DNA from: Plecoglossus altivelis
Taxonomy: Eukaryota > Chordata > Actinopteri > Osmeriformes > Plecoglossidae
Assembly: GCA_036571765.1 (NCBI GenBank)
Contig: BROE01000022.1
Coordinates: forward strand, 17,753,059 to 17,817,058
Direction: 5' to 3'
Length of the DNA: 64,000 nucleotides
Positions within the stretch are counted from its first letter, which is position 1; each line of letters begins with the position of its first letter. The translations under genes were made by a program, and so were the position numbers. Shown piece after piece: positions 59,501 to 64,000 of the stretch. The notes below the pieces were generated by a model that saw only the letters and a list, made by a program, of their open reading frames with translations, made no database searches and was not told where the DNA came from.

Positions 59501-60396
59501 ATACATCCAGGGTTTTCCAAAGATCACGGCACAGCACAAATATTGTCCTGTCATTATCCTTCCTGTCAGATCAGAGACCAGACTTCAGCTTAAGGTGTCC
59601 TCTAAACTCTGTCCACAGAGAACACTGAGCTGGAAAATGAAGGAGAATTCCTGTCCTGGTGACAGGACGGTGTTGCGTTGGTCGTCTGTTTTGGCGAGAG
59701 CTCTGGAGAGGTGAAGTCGCAAAGCCAGACTTCCTGTGAACCCTGGTTCTGTACAGGCCCACACACTACATCTCTCTCAGACCCAGGGAAACGTCACTCA
59801 TTAATGACTCTTTCTCTTTGCTTATAAACTGAAACCAGGTTTTGGGGAAATTGAAGGAGAGAGCAGCATTGATTTCATGGTGAGAGGAAAGAAGGAGCTT
59901 GTTGAATCCTCATCCTCCAAGGTGGCTTTCTTTATAAACTGAACCGTAAAATCTCTATTTTCCTGCTGGAAATGAAAAACAGTTTTTCAGGTCAGTCAGA
60001 ACATGAAAGGCTAAGCATTCATTAAACTATTTCTTTGATGTTTTTCCCATCCGACGTTTGCGAAGACAGACCTGGCGTGTAACTGCATGTTTTCATGTGT
60101 AGGATAGCGTTCGATTTCTCTGTAGTCTATTGTACCTTAACAAGCACAATGAGCGTTTTTCAGTGCAAGTGTCTCTCTCACATTAGCTGCATGATCACAT
60201 TGACTCCAGGGTCTAATCCATTAAATATTGTTTGGAGGAGAATCACAAGACTTCTACTCTCAGGGAGGCAGTGACCGGCTGTTTGTGTGTTTATACGGAC
60301 GAGGATATGCTGGGAAATAACTGCCGTCTCCACCTAAGACAGTAAGCTGAGGAAAACACCATTCTCTCACTTATCAGCTTTCACCAGGGGGAAAGA

Positions 60397-60524
60397 GGTG
60401 CGTCTGTGAGCTACACTGGGCAGACTGTGGGTCCAAGAGGAGGTTCTGTTCTAACTGCCTGGTGCGTCTGTGAGCTACACTGGGCAGACTGTCGGTCCAA
60501 GAGGAGGTTCTGTCCTCACTGCCT
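60397..60524. repeat. 64-bp tandem duplication
   Basis: Two copies beginning GGTGCGTCTGTGAGCTACAC at 60397 and 60461, with only a few substitutions. Confidence 0.92.
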
Positions 60525-61639
60525 GTGGCACGCTGCTCAGCGAGTCACAGTGATCAGAGTGGTATTGGGAACATTCCTCCCTGTTGACTCGTTCTCTGGG
60601 CTCCCGTCAGTGTTGCGTAACCCCCCGGAGGCCGTGAGGTGTTTCTGGAGATACCAGGCCATCGTAGCACAATAAGACCCTGTTCGCACCATGTTCCCTG
60701 CAGTTTATACAACAGTTGCGTAAACTCATTACCCTACTCTAGTTTAACTGCCTTAGGCCTTGTCGAACTATTCACTCTCGATGCTCGCCTCACGTTGTGG
60801 TCAACACCTTCATATGAGGACAGTTCACAACGCACGTTTTCCCCTTCGTGTCTGTTTAGTCTGAGCACAGTCGCTTCAGTCGGTCTCCCTCCCTTGCTTT
60901 CAGCGCAAGTTTGCATATTCATCCTTCTGGCAGACAGCGTAGCCGATGTTGCCATGCTGTCTTTGATATGCTAACCAGCAGCCAACATGGACGCCGTCCT
61001 CAGACACAGACTGCCCAGATGTCCAGCAAGCCCTCCTGTTTCCTGTCAGTCTGACTGCGTTTATATTCATGGCCTGGCATCTGTAGACGGGAGTTCTGCC
61101 CGCAGACACAGAACTCCTGCAGCTGGTCCCGGTCTGGTTTCATATGAACCTGACAGCATCGGATGCTACAGAACCGCAGGGGGAATACAGATGAACTCCG
61201 GGCCGTGGGCTGGCTGTGGGGGCGGCGGGGCCGGTTCTAATGGTACGCTCGGGCAGCAGAGATCGCCCGCTGCAGGCTGAATATCTAACAGGTCGGCACA
61301 TCTTGTCTTGGAAACAGACCGGCAAGCTTTTTTCTTGTGTTTTGTTCAAAGGCGCTCATGTGTTTCAGGATGCAGTGTCTGTTCGGTGGATGAGGTACGC
61401 AGGTTGAATTATTCAAACATGGGCGACTCTAATGCGTACATTAGAGCAGGCCCCTCGCGGGACTCCAGAGCTCATATCAGCAAAACAAGATAAGGCCCGG
61501 TGTATCGAGGACGTGCAGACACTCCAGCGCCGGTTCCCATGAGAGCGCGACGGTACACAACAGACGTTGTTACCGGCAACCAAATGTGAACAACACTAAT
61601 ATGGACATTAATCCACAGGTCTAAATCATGCATGGACAT

Positions 61640-61712
61640 AGACAGACAGATATGCAGGCAGGCAGACAGATAGACAGACAGACAGACATGCAGGCAGGCA
61701 GGCAGGCAGGCA

Positions 61713-61753
<41 letters not shown>

Positions 61754-61778
61754 ACAGGCAGACAGGCAGACAGGCAGC
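61640..61778. repeat. (GGCA/GACA)n tetranucleotide microsatellite
   Basis: Mixed GACA and GGCA units over about 130 bp. Confidence 0.92.
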
Positions 61779-64000
61779 ATCTCAAATGGGATCTGAGACA
61801 CTGTGCAGCGACATCTTTTCATCTGAGATTATCAGAAATTTGCACGGTTTGAATCTTCACTGTCTTCACATCCTGGGTTTGAGAAGGATAAGATGCTACC
61901 AATGTTTTAAAAATGATATTTATGTAGCAGTGTGCAAATTTAAGGAATGCGATTTTAAAAATCCCATCTGTTATGAAACCGTGGTCTGCTCTCACCGTGA
62001 CTGTGGGCAAGAGCTGCACTTACATCAGCCTTCTCCTGCCATGCGAGGAATTTCTGCCCATACAGCACAGTTGCATAACTCCTTTCAAAGCCCACAGAGA
62101 GATATCGAGTCAGAGACGGAGATACAAGGCCAGTGTGTACTGTCGACCGCTGGTCTCTCTGCTCCGAGAGCTTCCTGAGAACACACCTGAGGCTACAAGC
62201 AGCTGGTTCCTTCCATCGCAAACAAAGAAGAAAAACCGTTTGATCACAAAGGAGGGATGCTAAAGGTTCTGAAACAACTGTTGTTTTTCAAGCCAGTTAA
62301 TCCACAACCAAAATCTTGCCGGTAACTGAAAAAAAAAGAATGAAAACATTTAGTCGTCTGTTGTTTTTAAAGCGCTGATGACTTCAACGACGATGCACAG
62401 CAGGAGATGGTAAACCAGGCAAAACAATAGCTGGATTACCACACAATAGAGTAACAGTGCATTAAACATGGCTGTCCTTCCGTGCCCTTGGCCGGTGGGG
62501 GAAATGTGTGCTAGCAGTGCACCATACATCACTGTCGAAACCGCAGCTCCGGCAAGGTAATCTATTTGTCCTGCGACAATATGGTATAATTTGTTTCTCC
62601 GCTTTCTTGCAAGGCCAGCAGAATGGGAGAGAGTTCCGGAAGCGATGCTACGTATGTGGTGCAGGGAATCGGGGGTGGGGGGGGGGGGGGCGGGGGGGGT
62701 AGACGAAGCGTGTCTGTTGGGCCGTGTCTACCTCCTAGCATCCACATTCTCTTTGTCGTGTCTTTGTCATTAACGCCACTTTTCCCTGTGCTCCAGACCA
62801 TTTAGTTCAGCCGCGTTACGCCAGAATTCCCACCGATCGTCAGGAGACGGCGTTGGGTTCTACCGTCTGGAGTGTTTGGCCACCCGCTAAATAAAAGAAA
62901 CAGCTGCAACAGTAGTTTCTCTGATTTAACAGTGACACTAAATCCACTGCAGTAGATCTATCTAGCTTTCTCCAGATCCTCTGTACAATAGAGTATTGTG
63001 TGTGTGTCCACAGGTTGATCTTGATTATGGAGGATATTAAGACGAGTATTGACCCTCTCCTTGGCCTCTGGTTAGCGCCCTAGTTTGGAGATCAATCCAC
63101 TGACCTCGACAGGAATGTTCTCATACTCCCAAATGCCCTAGTTCCGGCTTCCACGATCGTTCCACAACTAGCGGTTACGCAATCGTACCAATCGTAACCG
63201 TGGTTTCACTCAAGGCTGACGAGAGAGAGTGGAGAGGGATTTGAGGACGAGTGCCCCCCCCCCTTAACTGCCTCTCACTGCTGTGTATCCAGTCTGTCCC
63301 TGGCTCCATCCCAACACCACCTCCTCCTTACATAAGCACTACCTCGGAAACCAAACATCTACACTCCCACTATTTCGCAGCAATTAGAAACACTAAAAAT
63401 GTCTTTTAACGTCCACAAACCGGGCTCTCCGGCTTCATTATTTAGACACATCTCGTTCGGGATGAAGCTCGACCCGGCGTGAGCTAATGACCTGACGGCA
63501 GGATGAAGAGAGAGGTGCTTTGTGCTTTCATGTTTGCTCTGCGTGGACGCTAGGTCAGCGAGAACATTACCTTACGTAACGACCCCGCGGCTTCCTACTG
63601 ACGAGCTTGTTACTTAACCTCTGACCTGTATTCCACCGCTGCCATGGTTTACTCTGCTTCTGTGTACAAACTACCCGGGAGGATGTTTGTCTCTGCGCAA
63701 CGTAAACGAGGAACCCTTGAGACGCGGAGCACTTTGCTCGGGCTGCTTCCAGAAGAAATGTCCGTTTCCTGCCGAGGCTTCCACTTTGACAGAAAAGGCA
63801 GGTGTGGATGTGTAGAGATACAGGGGGTCCAGATGGGCCTGTGTTCAAATGGACGATAAAAGGGCCTTCTATCCATCCATCCTGCCCCTTCACGCCCAAT
63901 CACGACAGGTCTGAGGAACGAGCAAATCAATCAGTGTCAATTTGAGTTGCGTTCAAAGTAACCCCTCATCCTGGGATTCCCACATGTTAACAGCGGGGCC

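Larger units (their letters stand above)
53254..64000. other. Gene-free right flank
   Basis: Unique sequence with short tandem duplications, poly(C)/poly(G) runs (about 54678 and 62668-62700) and one PuPy tetranucleotide tract. No CHN1 or other recognisable exon was found. It includes the CTCF core motif at 53363. Homeodomain-type AT-rich blocks occur around 55.4-55.9 and 57.6-57.9 kb. Confidence 0.45.

Noticed and set aside
61786..62178. 130-residue frame with several cysteines
   Set aside because: No recognisable domain or splice context, and the cysteine spacing fits no zinc-binding family I know.
53254..64000. chn1 5' exons expected from synteny
   Set aside because: No sequence matching the chimaerin N-terminus, SH2 or C1 exons was found; it may lie beyond the window.

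Overview
The window is vertebrate nuclear DNA, most likely from a ray-finned fish and probably a teleost. The genes are intron-containing with GT-AG splice sites, AATAAA or ATTAAA poly(A) signals, tRNA-derived SINE-like fragments and many micro- and minisatellites. Atf2 coding sequence spans about 16 kb, which is compact compared with mammals. The species cannot be named from the sequence.

Three protein-coding genes can be supported. (1) atp5mc3, the mitochondrial ATP synthase subunit c precursor, on + at 28036-29569: four coding exons plus a non-coding first exon, 138 residues. (2) atf2, a bZIP transcription factor, on +: 11 coding exons at 31574-47290, a probable non-coding first exon ending at 30795, a 3'UTR to about 49085, 518 residues. 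(3) An intronless 700-residue LRR / LRRCT / FN3 / single-pass membrane protein on - at 49445-51547, tail-to-tail with atf2.

The atp5mc3 - atf2 pair in this orientation is the conserved vertebrate block at the far end of the HoxD centromeric regulatory desert (HOXD - EVX2 - LNPK - desert - ATP5MC3 - ATF2 - CHN1 in human). By synteny, the gene-free first 27.7 kb is probably the atp5mc3-proximal end of that desert (inference). No LNPK, EVX2 or HOXD exon was seen, and no CHN1 exon was seen in the last 11 kb.

Layout: 1-27.7 kb is intergenic, with single-copy AT-rich stretches that look like non-coding regulatory DNA, interrupted by 39-, 60-, 25- and 70-bp minisatellites. 27.7-29.8 kb is atp5mc3. 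30.7-49.1 kb is atf2, whose introns hold at least seven unrelated minisatellites (30, 12, 18, about 11, 31 and 32 bp units, plus TG-rich tracts) and one degenerate inverted-repeat transposon-like element. 49.4-51.5 kb is the LRR gene. 51.9-53.0 kb is a 1.1-kb 16/17-bp satellite followed closely by a near-perfect CTCF core motif. 53.4-64 kb is intergenic.

The most unusual content is in the tandem arrays, several of which amplify a recognisable motif: AP-1 sites (13.6 kb), branch-point-like TACTAAT (32.5 kb), a 7-bp-stem hairpin phased at 32 bp (44.3 kb), CACCTG E-boxes (41.8 kb), and tRNA A-box-like heads (4.0 kb and perhaps 40.0 kb). Long reading frames across these arrays are a by-product of repeat periodicity and are not annotated as genes.
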